Origin: Actinomycetes bacterium | GTDB taxonomy: Bacteria; Actinomycetota; Actinomycetes; Actinomycetales; Microbacteriaceae | DNA length: 36,762 nucleotides | Direction of reading: 5' to 3' | NCBI GenBank assembly: GCA_023386365.1 | Contig: JAEWJX010000092.1 | Span: forward strand, 1-36,762 | Shown here: one piece after another, positions 14,330-23,107 of the stretch | Position numbering within the stretch: the first letter of the stretch is position 1 | Layout: each line of letters begins with the position of its first letter | Program-made: the position numbers and the translations under genes | Notes under the pieces: model-generated | Told to the model about the DNA's origin: nothing | What the model saw: the letters and a program-made list of their open reading frames with translations, nothing else | The model's database searches: none

Positions 14330-16822
14330 GTGAGCAACACCGCCGCCCCTGCGCTCCAGCGCGACGGCGACATCCACGAGCTCCTCGCTCGCCTCACCCT
14401 CGACGAGAAGGTGCGGCTGCTGACCGGCAAGACGGTGTGGCGGTTGCACGAGCTGCCGCACATCGGGCTGCGGTCGGTGGCCATGTCCGACGGCCCCGTC
14501 GGTGTGCGGGGACTCGGCGAGACCCCGGGCGAGACCTCCGCGCTGTTCCCCTCGCCGAGCGCGGTCAGCGCCACCTGGGACGTCGAGACCGCGTTCGCGG
14601 TCGGCCGGGCCTTCGCACGCGAGGCGCGCGACCACGGCGTCGATGTGGTGCTCGCGCCGCAGGTCAACATCCAGCGCACTCCCGTCGGCGGGCGCCACTT
14701 CGAGTGCTATTCCGAGGACCCGCACCTCACGTCGCTCATCGGCACCCACGTGATCCGCGGTATCCAGCACCACGGCGTCGCCGCGTGCGTCAAGCACTAC
14801 ATCGCCAACGACTCCGAGACCGACCGCACCGAGTACGTCGCCACCGTCGACCCGCAGGCGATGCGGGAGGTGTACCTGGCGCCGTTCGAGCACGCTGTGC
14901 GCGAGGGGGAGGCGTGGTCGGTCATGGCCGCCTACAACCAGGTCGACGACGGACACGAGACCTCGCCCATGACCGATCATCGCCGGCTCGTGACCGACCT
15001 GCTGAAGGGTGAGCTGGGCTTCGACGGCGCGGTCGTCTCCGACTGGATGGCGACGCGATCGACCGACGGGTCGGCGCTCGGCGGTCTCGACATCGTGATG
15101 CCGGGACCCGGCGGGCCCTGGGAGCAGCGGTTGCTCGACGCCGTGCACGACGGACGCGTGCCCGAGAGCGTCATCGACGACAAGGTGACCCGCATCCTGC
15201 GCCTCGCGCGGAGAGTCGGAGCGCTGGATCGTCCCGAGACCCCGATCGACCAGTCGACGGAGCTGGGCGAATTCATCACCGACGTCGCCGCCCGCTCGAC
15301 CGTGGTGCTTCGTCGCGACGACGAGAACCCGGTATGGGACCGTCCGGCCCCCGCATCCATCGCGCTCATCGGGCCCAACTCTGTGCGCCCGCACGTGCTC
15401 GGGGGCGGTAGCTCCACGGTGCACCCCGAGCACGTGGTCAGCCCGGAGGAAGGCCTCGCCGCACGGTTCCCGCAGGCCGAGCTGGAGGTCCGGCGCGGCG
15501 GGGACTCGCGCCGCTACGCCCCCGACCTCGACCTCGCCGGCCGCTCTGCCGCCGCCGACGGCGCCCTCATCGAGGCCCGCTATCTCGCCGAGGACGGCAC
15601 GATCCTGGACACCCGACGCCTGCACGCGTGGGACGGCTGGCTGCGCGACCTCGGCGACGACGTGCACCGCGTCGCGCTCCGCGCCGAGGTGACGCTCGTC
15701 GAGCCGGGCACCCACCATCTCGAGGTCGCCACCGTCGGCGGCTACCGCATCGCCATCGACGGTCGTGTCGTCGCCGAACACCACGCCCCGGTCGGCGTCG
15801 AGGTGATCCTCGACTCCTCCATCAACACGCCCGACGGGCACGGCGGCGAGGTCGAGATCACCGAAGCCCGGACGGTCGTCATCGACGCCGAGCACCTCGT
15901 GATCCGCGCCGGCGGATACGGTGCCATCGTCCGCGCCGGATTCCGGCACCGCGTCCCCGGCGACGACATCGACACCGAGATCGCCGACGCCGTCGATGCG
16001 GCGAGCCGCGCCGACCTCAGCGTCGTCATCGTCGGCACCAACGAAGAAGTCGAGTCGGAAGGCTGGGACCGCACCAGCCTGAAGCTTCCCGGGCGCCAGG
16101 ACGAACTGGTCGAGCGGGTGCTCGAGGCCGACCCGGATGCGGTCATCGTCGTCAACGCGGGCGCCCCCGTCCTGCTCCCGTGGCTCGACCGCGCACGTAC
16201 GGTGCTCTGGGTCTGGTTCCCCGGTCAGGAGATGGGCCACGCACTTGCGGCCGTCCTGGCGGGGGACCGCGAGCCATCCGGTCGCCTCCCGTGGACCCTG
16301 CCCGCCGACGAGGCCGACGTGCCGGTGCCGCACGCCCTTCCGGGAACCGACCGGCGCATCCGCTACTCCGACGGTATCCACGTCGGCTACCGCGGATGGG
16401 AACGCTCCGGCGCCACGCCCGCCGCACCGTTCGGACACGGACTCGGCTGGTCGACCTTCGCCTACGCCGCCGTCGCCGAACCGGAGTGGACCCCCACCGG
16501 AGACCTCACCGTCGACGTGACGGTGCAGAACACCGGTACCCGGGATGCGCGCGAGATCGTGCAGCTCTACCTGGAGCCGCCGGCGCACACGCCCCTCGAA
16601 CGTCCGGTGCGTTGGCTCGCCGGATTCGCCCACGTCGACATCCCCGCAGGCGAAAGCCGCGTGGTCGTCGTCACCGTCCCCCGGCGCGCATTCGAAGCCT
16701 GGGACGCCGACCAGGGGCGCTGGATCACCGTCGCCGGAACCTACCGGCTCGGGATCGGCCGCTCCGTCCGAGACCTCCACCTGGACACCGCGGTCCGGGT
16801 GGGCACCCCCGAGGCACAGTAG
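14330..16822 (+). CDS. GH3 beta-glucosidase with PA14 insert, cytoplasmic
   Basis: An 830-residue glycoside hydrolase family 3 enzyme that releases non-reducing beta-linked glucose (or related sugar). Order of parts: TIM-barrel with the substrate motif VKHYIANDSETDR (Lys155-His156) and nucleophile Asp238 in GAVVSDW; first half of the alpha/beta sandwich (~residues 320-395); PA14 domain (~400-540); rest of the sandwich with NEEVESEGWDR (571-581), which holds the likely acid/base Glu (575 or 577); fibronectin III-like C-terminal domain (~700-820). No signal peptide is visible, so it should act on imported oligosaccharides. It leads an operon with a solute-binding protein and transporter. In characterised relatives (Kluyveromyces BglI) PA14 restricts the enzyme to short substrates. 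Exact sugar unknown. Confidence 0.92.
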   Translation: MSNTAAPALQRDGDIHELLARLTLDEKVRLLTGKTVWRLHELPHIGLRSVAMSDGPVGVRGLGETPGETSALFPSPSAVSATWDVETAFAVGRAFAREARDHGVDVVLAPQVNIQRTPVGGRHFECYSEDPHLTSLIGTHVIRGIQHHGVAACVKHYIANDSETDRTEYVATVDPQAMREVYLAPFEHAVREGEAWSVMAAYNQVDDGHETSPMTDHRRLVTDLLKGELGFDGAVVSDWMATRSTDGSALGGLDIVMPGPGGPWEQRLLDAVHDGRVPESVIDDKVTRILRLARRVGALDRPETPIDQSTELGEFITDVAARSTVVLRRDDENPVWDRPAPASIALIGPNSVRPHVLGGGSSTVHPEHVVSPEEGLAARFPQAELEVRRGGDSRRYAPDLDLAGRSAAADGALIEARYLAEDGTILDTRRLHAWDGWLRDLGDDVHRVALRAEVTLVEPGTHHLEVATVGGYRIAIDGRVVAEHHAPVGVEVILDSSINTPDGHGGEVEITEARTVVIDAEHLVIRAGGYGAIVRAGFRHRVPGDDIDTEIADAVDAASRADLSVVIVGTNEEVESEGWDRTSLKLPGRQDELVERVLEADPDAVIVVNAGAPVLLPWLDRARTVLWVWFPGQEMGHALAAVLAGDREPSGRLPWTLPADEADVPVPHALPGTDRRIRYSDGIHVGYRGWERSGATPAAPFGHGLGWSTFAYAAVAEPEWTPTGDLTVDVTVQNTGTRDAREIVQLYLEPPAHTPLERPVRWLAGFAHVDIPAGESRVVVVTVPRRAFEAWDADQGRWITVAGTYRLGIGRSVRDLHLDTAVRVGTPEAQ

Positions 16823-16904
16823 AGGAGACCACAGCACACGCGGGCTACACCACCCACTCCCGGCGCGAGCCGGACCCAACACTCACACCAAGGAGAGAGA
16901 GTCC

Positions 16905-18569
16905 ATGAAGAAGTGGATGACCTCGGTCGCCGCGATCGGCATCGCGTCGACCCTGTTGCTCACCGGTTGCTCGGCGGGCGGTAACGACGACGGCGCCACC
17001 GGCGGGGCCGCACTCACCATCGCGAAGCCCGACGGCGCCATCGCCACCGAGAGCAACAACCCGTGGATCGGCGACTCGTCGGCCCTCAAGCTCGGCTACG
17101 TGAACGCCATCTTCGAGCCGCTCGCGTTCGTGAACCTGATCGACCCCAGCCAGGATGTCGTGCCGTGGCTCGCATCCGAGATCCAGTGGGCCGACGATTA
17201 CAAGAGCATCACCCTCACCGCCCGCGACGGCGTGAAATGGAACGACGGCGAGGACTTCACCGTCGATGACATCGCCTTCACCTTCCAGCTGAAGAAGGAC
17301 AACCCGGCGATCGACACCACCGCGCTCGGCGTGCAGGACATCACGGTCGACGGCGACACGGTCACCGTGTCGTTCGCGAACTCGATGTTCGTCAAGCAGG
17401 ACAAGGTGCTGCACACCTTCATCGTCCCGGAGCACGTGTGGGCCGACGTCGACGACGTCACCACCTTCACCAACCCCGAGCCCGTCGGAACCGGCCCGTA
17501 CACCCTCACGAGTTTCAGCTCGCAGAGTGTGCAGCTCGACCAGCGCGACGACTACTGGGGCGGCGAGCTGGCCGTACCGACGCTGTACTACGTCTCGTAC
17601 AACGACAACACGGCGCTCACCACCGCCCTCGCCAACGGCGACGCCGACTGGGCGCAGGGCTTCATCCCCAACATCGAGGACGCCTTCCTCTCGAAGGACC
17701 CCGACAACAACAAGTACTGGGCTCCGGCGGGCCTTGGCGTCGACGGGCTGTGGTTCAACACCACCAGCAAGCCGTTCGACGACAAGGCGCTGCGCCAGGC
17801 GATGAACCTCGTCGTCGACCGCAGCAAGCACCAGGAGATCGCGCGCGAAGGCTCGGTGCCGCCCGTCACCTCGGTGACCGGCCTGCCGACCCCCGCCGGC
17901 GACCCGTACATCATCGACGAGTTCGCGGGCCAGGAGTACACGGTCGACATCGAGGCGGCCAAGGGCATCCTCGAAGACGCCGGCTACACCTGGAACGGCG
18001 ACGACAAGCTCGTCGACCCGTCGGGCGCGCCGGTCACCTTCACCATCCAGGTGCCGCAGGGCTGGAGCGACTACGTGACCGGCATCACCCTCATCGCCGA
18101 CTCCGTGAAGGCGATCGGTATCGACGCGACGGTCGAGACCCCGGATGTCGACAGCTGGTGGGCCGCGAAGGGCACCGGCGACTTCCAGGCGATCCTGCAC
18201 TGGACCGACACCGGCCTCACCCCGTGGGACATCTACTCGAACGCCATGGACGGCGCCCGGTACCTGCCCATCGGCGAGCAGTCGGAGCAGTACAACTTCG
18301 GTCGCTTCAACGACGAAGCCGTCACCCAGGCGCTCGCCGACTATGCGAACGCCGCCGACGACGCGGCCCGCGACGCGGCGCTGCAGATCGTGCAGCAGGC
18401 GTTCGTCGACGAGGCGGTCATGCTGCCCATCGGAACCCGCCCGTTCATCGGCGAGTTCAACACCCGCAACTACGTGGGATGGCCGAGCGAGGACGACCCG
18501 TACGCGGTCCCCGAGCCGACCAACGTGGCGCAGCTTCTCATCCTGACGAAGCTGAAGGCCGCAGAGTAG
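16905..18569 (+). CDS. ABC transporter family-5 solute-binding lipoprotein
   Basis: A 554-residue lipoprotein: signal peptide with lipobox LLTGC (lipidated Cys22), then the bacterial extracellular solute-binding family 5 fold, recognised by NDGEDFTVDDIAFTFQLKKD (residues ~106-125), VGTGPYTL and AMNLVVDRSKH. Family 5 proteins bind oligopeptides, but one branch binds beta-linked oligosaccharides (for example cellobiose-binding proteins of Thermotoga and Pyrococcus). Its place directly after a GH3 glucosidase and CebR-like operator points to sugars; this is inference. A strong AAGGAGAGAGAG site precedes the ATG. Two hairpins follow the gene, as is common where the binding protein is made in excess over the membrane parts. 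Confidence 0.88.
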   Translation: MKKWMTSVAAIGIASTLLLTGCSAGGNDDGATGGAALTIAKPDGAIATESNNPWIGDSSALKLGYVNAIFEPLAFVNLIDPSQDVVPWLASEIQWADDYKSITLTARDGVKWNDGEDFTVDDIAFTFQLKKDNPAIDTTALGVQDITVDGDTVTVSFANSMFVKQDKVLHTFIVPEHVWADVDDVTTFTNPEPVGTGPYTLTSFSSQSVQLDQRDDYWGGELAVPTLYYVSYNDNTALTTALANGDADWAQGFIPNIEDAFLSKDPDNNKYWAPAGLGVDGLWFNTTSKPFDDKALRQAMNLVVDRSKHQEIAREGSVPPVTSVTGLPTPAGDPYIIDEFAGQEYTVDIEAAKGILEDAGYTWNGDDKLVDPSGAPVTFTIQVPQGWSDYVTGITLIADSVKAIGIDATVETPDVDSWWAAKGTGDFQAILHWTDTGLTPWDIYSNAMDGARYLPIGEQSEQYNFGRFNDEAVTQALADYANAADDAARDAALQIVQQAFVDEAVMLPIGTRPFIGEFNTRNYVGWPSEDDPYAVPEPTNVAQLLILTKLKAAE

Positions 18570-18584
18570 GCAGTACCTGCTGAC

Positions 18585-18623
18585 GGTGGGTGTCCCCGAG
18601 GTGCGAACCCGGGGGCACCCACC
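18585..18623 (+). terminator. Intra-operon stem-loop after the solute-binding protein gene
   Basis: GGTGGGTG (18585-18592) pairs with CACCCACC (18616-18623), extended inward by C:G pairs to a stem of about 13-14 bp. No U-tract follows, so it is more likely an mRNA-stabilising or attenuating structure than a full terminator. Confidence 0.6.
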
Positions 18624-18637
18624 CCGCATGACACGAT

Positions 18638-18655
18638 CCCGGCGCCGTCGCCGGG
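18638..18655 (+). promoter_or_regulatory. Second hairpin abutting the ribosome-binding site of the ATPase gene
   Basis: CCCGGCG-CCGT-CGCCGGG is a perfect 7-bp stem with a four-base loop; its 3' arm runs into the GGGGGAGGAGAG ribosome-binding site of the GTG start at 18671 and could limit translation. Confidence 0.5.
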
Positions 18656-18670
18656 GGAGGAGAGAACCCT

Positions 18671-19524
<854 letters not shown>

Positions 19525-19528
<4 letters not shown>

Positions 19529-20337
19529 CGACCCTCGAGTTCGCCCACGTCAGCCGCACCTACAAGGTGCGCGGCGCCGGCACCATGAAGGCCCTCGACG
19601 ACGTGAGCTTCACCCTCACCTCCGGGCAGACGATCGCCCTCGTCGGGCAGTCGGGCTCCGGCAAGTCGACGATCGCGAAGATCCTCACCCAACTCGAGTC
19701 GCCCACCAGTGGCACGATCCTGCTCGACGGCAAGCCGATCCCGCGACGCGGGCGAGCGCTACGCGCGTACCGGCAGTCGGTGCGGATGGTGTTCCAGGAC
19801 CCGTACGCGTCGCTCAACCCGTACCACCTCATCCGGCATCACCTGGAGCGGCCGCTCCGACTCGACCGGGTGGTGCCGTCGCGGGAGGTGGATGCCGAGG
19901 TCGATCGGCTGCTCGAGCGCGTGAAGCTCGACCCGGCGCTCGCCGACCGCCACCCGCATGAGCTCTCCGGCGGCCAGCGGCAGCGTGTCGCGATCGCCCG
20001 CGCCCTCGCCTCCCGTCCGAGTCTGCTCATCGCCGACGAGCCGGTCTCGATGCTGGACGTCTCCATCCGTCTGGGGGTGCTCAACCTGCTCGCCGAGCTG
20101 CAACGCGAATCCAACCTCGGGGTGCTCTACATCACCCACGATCTGGCGACGGCGCGCCACTTCAGCGACGAGATCATGGTGCTCAACCGCGGTGTCGTCG
20201 TCGAACGCGGACCCGCCGACCGGGTCATCCTCGAGCCGGAGCACGAGTACACGCGGCGCCTGCGCGACGCATCGCCCAACCCCGATGCCCTGTTCGCCTC
20301 CGATCCGCGCCCGACGACGAAGGGGGGCCAGGGATGA
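19525..20337 (+). CDS. Opp/Dpp-type ABC ATPase 2 of the oligosaccharide transporter
   Basis: A 270-residue DppF/OppF-like ATPase. Walker A GQSGSGKS (41-48), Q-loop FQDPYASLNP, signature LSGGQRQRVAIARAL, Walker B LLIADEPVSMLD and ITHDLA are intact; the C-terminal HEYTRRLRDASPNP is the OppF-type tail. Heterodimerises with the preceding ATPase to drive the two permeases. ATGA overlaps at both ends show tight coupling within the operon. Confidence 0.93.
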
Positions 20338-21320
20338 GGTTCTTCCTGCGGCGTGCCGCCTTCTACCTGTTCACCCTGTGGGCCGCCATCACCATCAACT
20401 TCTTCCTACCCCGGATGATGAAGGGCGACCCGATCACGGCCTACCTCGCCCGCAACCAGGGGACGGTCAGCCCCGAGGCGATCGAATCGCTGAAGATCCT
20501 GTTCGGCCTCAACACCGACCGCAGCCTCTGGCAGCAGTACCTCGACTACTGGGGTCTACTGCTCTCGGGCGACCTGGGCCGTTCCCTGTCGAAGGGTCTC
20601 GCGCCGGTCAGCGAAGTGATCGCCGACGCGCTCCCGTGGACGATCGGCCTCGTCGGCATCGCGACCCTCATCAGCTTCTTCGTCGGCACGTCGGTGGGCA
20701 CGTTCATCGGCTGGCGGCGCGGCAGCAAGGCCGAGTTCCTGGTGCCGGTGACCACCTTCCTCTCGACGGTGCCCTACTTCTGGCTCGGGCTCATCATGAT
20801 CGCCGTCTTCTCGACGACCCTCGGATGGTTCCCCGCGTCCCACGCCTACGACAAGACGGTGCAGCCCGGCTTCACGTGGGAGTTCATCTCCAACGTCATC
20901 TACCACGGCACCCTGCCGGCGCTGACGATCGTCATCACCTCGCTGGGCGGCTGGATCCTCGGCATGCGCAACATGATGATCACGGTGCTCGACGAGGACT
21001 ACATCACCGTCGCCCAGGCGAAGGGCCTCCCGCCCCGCAAGGTTGTCACCGGGTATGCCGCCCGCAACGCGGTGCTGCCGCAGCTGTCGAGCTTCGCGCT
21101 CTCGCTCGGGTTCATCGTCGGCGGCACGCTCATCATGGAGATGATCTTCAGCTACCCCGGCCTCGGCCTCCGCCTGTTCGAGGCGACCCTCGCCAAGGAC
21201 TACCCGCTCATGCAGGGCATCTTCCTCGTGATCACCCTCTCGGTCCTCGTGGCGAACATCGTCGCCGACATGGCGTACGCGGCCCTGGATCCCCGCACCC
21301 GACAGGAGGAGGCACTGTGA
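20334..21320 (+). CDS. Opp/Dpp-type permease 1 (DppB-like)
   Basis: A 328-residue permease with about six to seven transmembrane helices. The N-terminus FFLRRAAFYLFTLWAAITINFFLPRMMKGDP matches the DppB class in landmarks (RRAAFYL, NFFLPR, GDP), and the EAA loop facing the ATPase is present around DEDYITVAQAKGLPPRKV with conserved AKGL. LFGLNTDRSLWQQYLDYWG is the usual first periplasmic segment. Forms the import channel with the next permease. Note the frequent aromatic residues near the outer face, compatible with sugar ligands but not diagnostic. Confidence 0.92.
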   Translation: MRFFLRRAAFYLFTLWAAITINFFLPRMMKGDPITAYLARNQGTVSPEAIESLKILFGLNTDRSLWQQYLDYWGLLLSGDLGRSLSKGLAPVSEVIADALPWTIGLVGIATLISFFVGTSVGTFIGWRRGSKAEFLVPVTTFLSTVPYFWLGLIMIAVFSTTLGWFPASHAYDKTVQPGFTWEFISNVIYHGTLPALTIVITSLGGWILGMRNMMITVLDEDYITVAQAKGLPPRKVVTGYAARNAVLPQLSSFALSLGFIVGGTLIMEMIFSYPGLGLRLFEATLAKDYPLMQGIFLVITLSVLVANIVADMAYAALDPRTRQEEAL

Positions 21321-22309
21321 CCGCCGCCACCGGAACCATCGAGGCCGTCACCCCGGCCCCGCGCTCGAAGCGTTTCAGCGAATCGTTCTCGATCTTCCGC
21401 AACGGCAAGTCCGTCGTCGGGCTGTCGATCCTGGGTTTCTTCACGCTGCTCGCCATCATCGGCCCGTGGATCGCCCCGTACGATCCGAGCGCGATCGACC
21501 TGGAGGCACGCAACTCGCCCCCGAGCCCCACCCACTGGCTGGGCACCACCCACATGGGCCAGGACATCCTGAGTCAGATCATCATCGGCGCCCGCGACGT
21601 GATGTTCGTCGGATTCGTTGCCGGGTTCATCGGCACCGTGCTCGCCGTGCTGGTGGGTGTCACCTCCGGCTACATCAAGGGCGGCGGATCGGAGGCGCTG
21701 TCGGCGCTGGCGAACGTTTTCCTGGTGATCCCGGGCCTCCCGCTGATCATCATCATCACGTCGAACTTCGACGACCCGAACATGATGCTCATCGCGACCG
21801 TCCTCGCGCTCACCGGGTGGGCCTGGGGAGCGCGGGTGCTGCGCGCGCAGACCATGTCGCTGCGCAACCGCGACTTCGTGCAGGCGGCGCGCGCCAACGG
21901 TGAGCCGCTGTGGCGCATCATCGGGGTCGAGATGCTGCCGAACCTCATGGCGGTGATCGCGTCGAGCTTCGTGGGTACGGTGACGGCCGCCATCCTCACG
22001 CAGACGACGCTGGCGTTCGTGGGTGTCACCCCGATCAGCCAGTGGAACTGGGGCACGATCCTGTTCTGGGCGCAGAGCCAGAACGCGTTCCCCGACCGGT
22101 GGTGGTGGTATCTGCCGGCAGGGCTGTGCATCGCTCTGGTCGGCATGGGGCTCGCGTTGGTCAACTTCGGCATCGACGAGTACGTCAATCCGCGCCTGCG
22201 GAGCGCCGGCAAGCGTGCTCGGGCCCTCCGCAAGCGGGGCTTCACCCAGGCGGATGCGACGGTGGTCACCAGCCGAGTCCCGGCGGACTCGCAGCAACGC
22301 GTTAGGTAA
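21317..22309 (+). CDS. Opp/Dpp-type permease 2 (DppC-like)
   Basis: A 330-residue permease. The landmarks WIAPYDPSAIDLEARNSPPSP (cut here as APYDPS and NSPPSP), HWLGTTHMGQDILSQIIIGAR and the EAA loop NRDFVQAARANGEPLWRII are diagnostic of the DppC/OppC class. The GTG at 21317 overlaps the preceding TGA (GTGA), and GGAGGAGG lies just before it, fixing the start. Last gene of the operon; its TAA (22307-22309) lies inside the iron box of the next gene, so the operon's 3' end and the next promoter overlap. Confidence 0.92.
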   Translation: MTAATGTIEAVTPAPRSKRFSESFSIFRNGKSVVGLSILGFFTLLAIIGPWIAPYDPSAIDLEARNSPPSPTHWLGTTHMGQDILSQIIIGARDVMFVGFVAGFIGTVLAVLVGVTSGYIKGGGSEALSALANVFLVIPGLPLIIIITSNFDDPNMMLIATVLALTGWAWGARVLRAQTMSLRNRDFVQAARANGEPLWRIIGVEMLPNLMAVIASSFVGTVTAAILTQTTLAFVGVTPISQWNWGTILFWAQSQNAFPDRWWWYLPAGLCIALVGMGLALVNFGIDEYVNPRLRSAGKRARALRKRGFTQADATVVTSRVPADSQQRVR

Positions 22310-22320
22310 GGCTGACCTAT
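22302..22320. promoter_or_regulatory. DtxR/IdeR iron box
   Basis: TTAGGTAAGGCTGACCTAT matches the 19-bp DtxR/IdeR consensus TTAGGTTAGCCTAACCTAA at 15 of 19 positions, keeping both TAGGT and ACCTA cores. It overlaps the -10 of the SIP-domain gene by three bases, so Fe(II)-loaded DtxR/IdeR would block initiation. Confidence 0.85.
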
Positions 22321-22323
22321 ACT
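22318..22323 (+). promoter_or_regulatory. Leaderless -10 element (TATACT) for the SIP-domain gene
   Basis: TATACT is followed by seven bases and the ATG at 22331. It overlaps the right end of the iron box. Confidence 0.6.
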
Positions 22324-22330
22324 GGCGGTG

Positions 22331-22687
22331 ATGCTGCTCTCCGACGTCCTCCCCGCCACCATCGCCTGGAACCCCGGCGAGGGTGACTCCGTGCTGCTCG
22401 GCGCCGTGGATGCTGACATCGCCATCGCCGAGACGGTTGCGGCGACGCTTCCGGCGAAGGCCCGCGGCCGTATCTTCCTCGAGGTGGCCGACGCCTCCGG
22501 CATCCGCGAGTTCGCAGCCCCCGGGCGCGTGTGCGTCACCTGGCTGTGCCGCGACCGCGGGCAGAGCATGCGTGCCGCGGTCGACGCCTGGTTGGCCGAG
22601 ATGCTCCCCGTCGAGTTCGACCGTGAGCACCAGGTCTACGCGTGGATCTCGGGCGACCGCGCCGCGCACTCCCTCTCGTCGCACTGA
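22331..22687 (+). CDS. Small SIP-domain protein, iron-regulated
   Basis: A 118-residue protein resembling the C-terminal NAD(P)H-binding half of siderophore-interacting proteins (SIP family): landmarks GEGDSVLLGAVDADIAIAE, ARGRIFLEVAD, VTWLCRDRGQSM and the terminal VYAWISGD. The FAD-binding N-terminal half of a full ferric-siderophore reductase is absent, so it is a stand-alone domain, perhaps a partner or degenerate paralogue of a reductase. ATG at 22331 is chosen from the -10 spacing; GTG at 22328 is in frame one codon earlier. The iron box supports a role in iron acquisition. Convergent with the next gene, 6 nt between stop codons. Confidence 0.8.
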   Translation: MLLSDVLPATIAWNPGEGDSVLLGAVDADIAIAETVAATLPAKARGRIFLEVADASGIREFAAPGRVCVTWLCRDRGQSMRAAVDAWLAEMLPVEFDREHQVYAWISGDRAAHSLSSH

Positions 22688-22693
22688 CGCGAC

Positions 22694-23107
22694 TCAGCGG
22701 TACCCGCCCTTCTCCAGCCCCGCCTCGATCTCGAAGCGGTTCGTGAGCGCATCCTGCCCCGCGGCGAGGTACAGGATCGGCATGCTCATCCCGTAGCGCC
22801 GCCACTGCGCCCGGTGCACGGCTTCGTGCTCGAGCACCCGATCCGCGGTGCCGTCGCGCGTCAGATACACCGCGCCGATCGTCGTCCCCCCGCGTCCGAA
22901 CGCCCAGCGAGGGAGGCGGTGGATCACGTGCAGTCCGTGGCTGCGGCGGTGGCGTCCCAGCAGCACGGTGCCCCACACGAACGCGCACGCGGTGGCGAAC
23001 CAGTACCCGGGTCGGGCGATCACCGGCCACAGCAGGAACCGCCGCAGGCCCGGCACCCGCACCACGGCGCGGACGACGGCGCCGGCGGCGCGCTCTGCTC
23101 GGGTCAT
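22694..23107 (-). CDS. Small HExxH-motif membrane protein, function unknown
   Basis: A 137-residue protein with one hydrophobic segment (about residues 27-51, LLWPVIARPGYWFATACAFVWG) followed by a basic stretch and a compact C-terminal part containing EHEAVHRAQW (His94-Glu95-x-x-His98) and, 28 residues later, NRFEIEAGLEKGGY (Glu126/Glu128). HExxH plus a downstream Glu is the layout of gluzincin metalloproteases, but the protein is far smaller than a normal one. I do not recognise a characterised family. Its ATG overlaps the stop of the flavoprotein gene (ATGA), so the two are translated together. Confidence 0.7.
   Translation of the reverse strand: MTRAERAAGAVVRAVVRVPGLRRFLLWPVIARPGYWFATACAFVWGTVLLGRHRRSHGLHVIHRLPRWAFGRGGTTIGAVYLTRDGTADRVLEHEAVHRAQWRRYGMSMPILYLAAGQDALTNRFEIEAGLEKGGYR

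Noticed and set aside
14309..16882. An 857-codon open frame on the minus strand opposite the GH3 gene
   Set aside because: Its translation is an unstructured Arg/Gly/Asp/Val-rich mirror of the GH3 frame, as expected in high-GC DNA; the plus-strand protein has all GH3 motifs.
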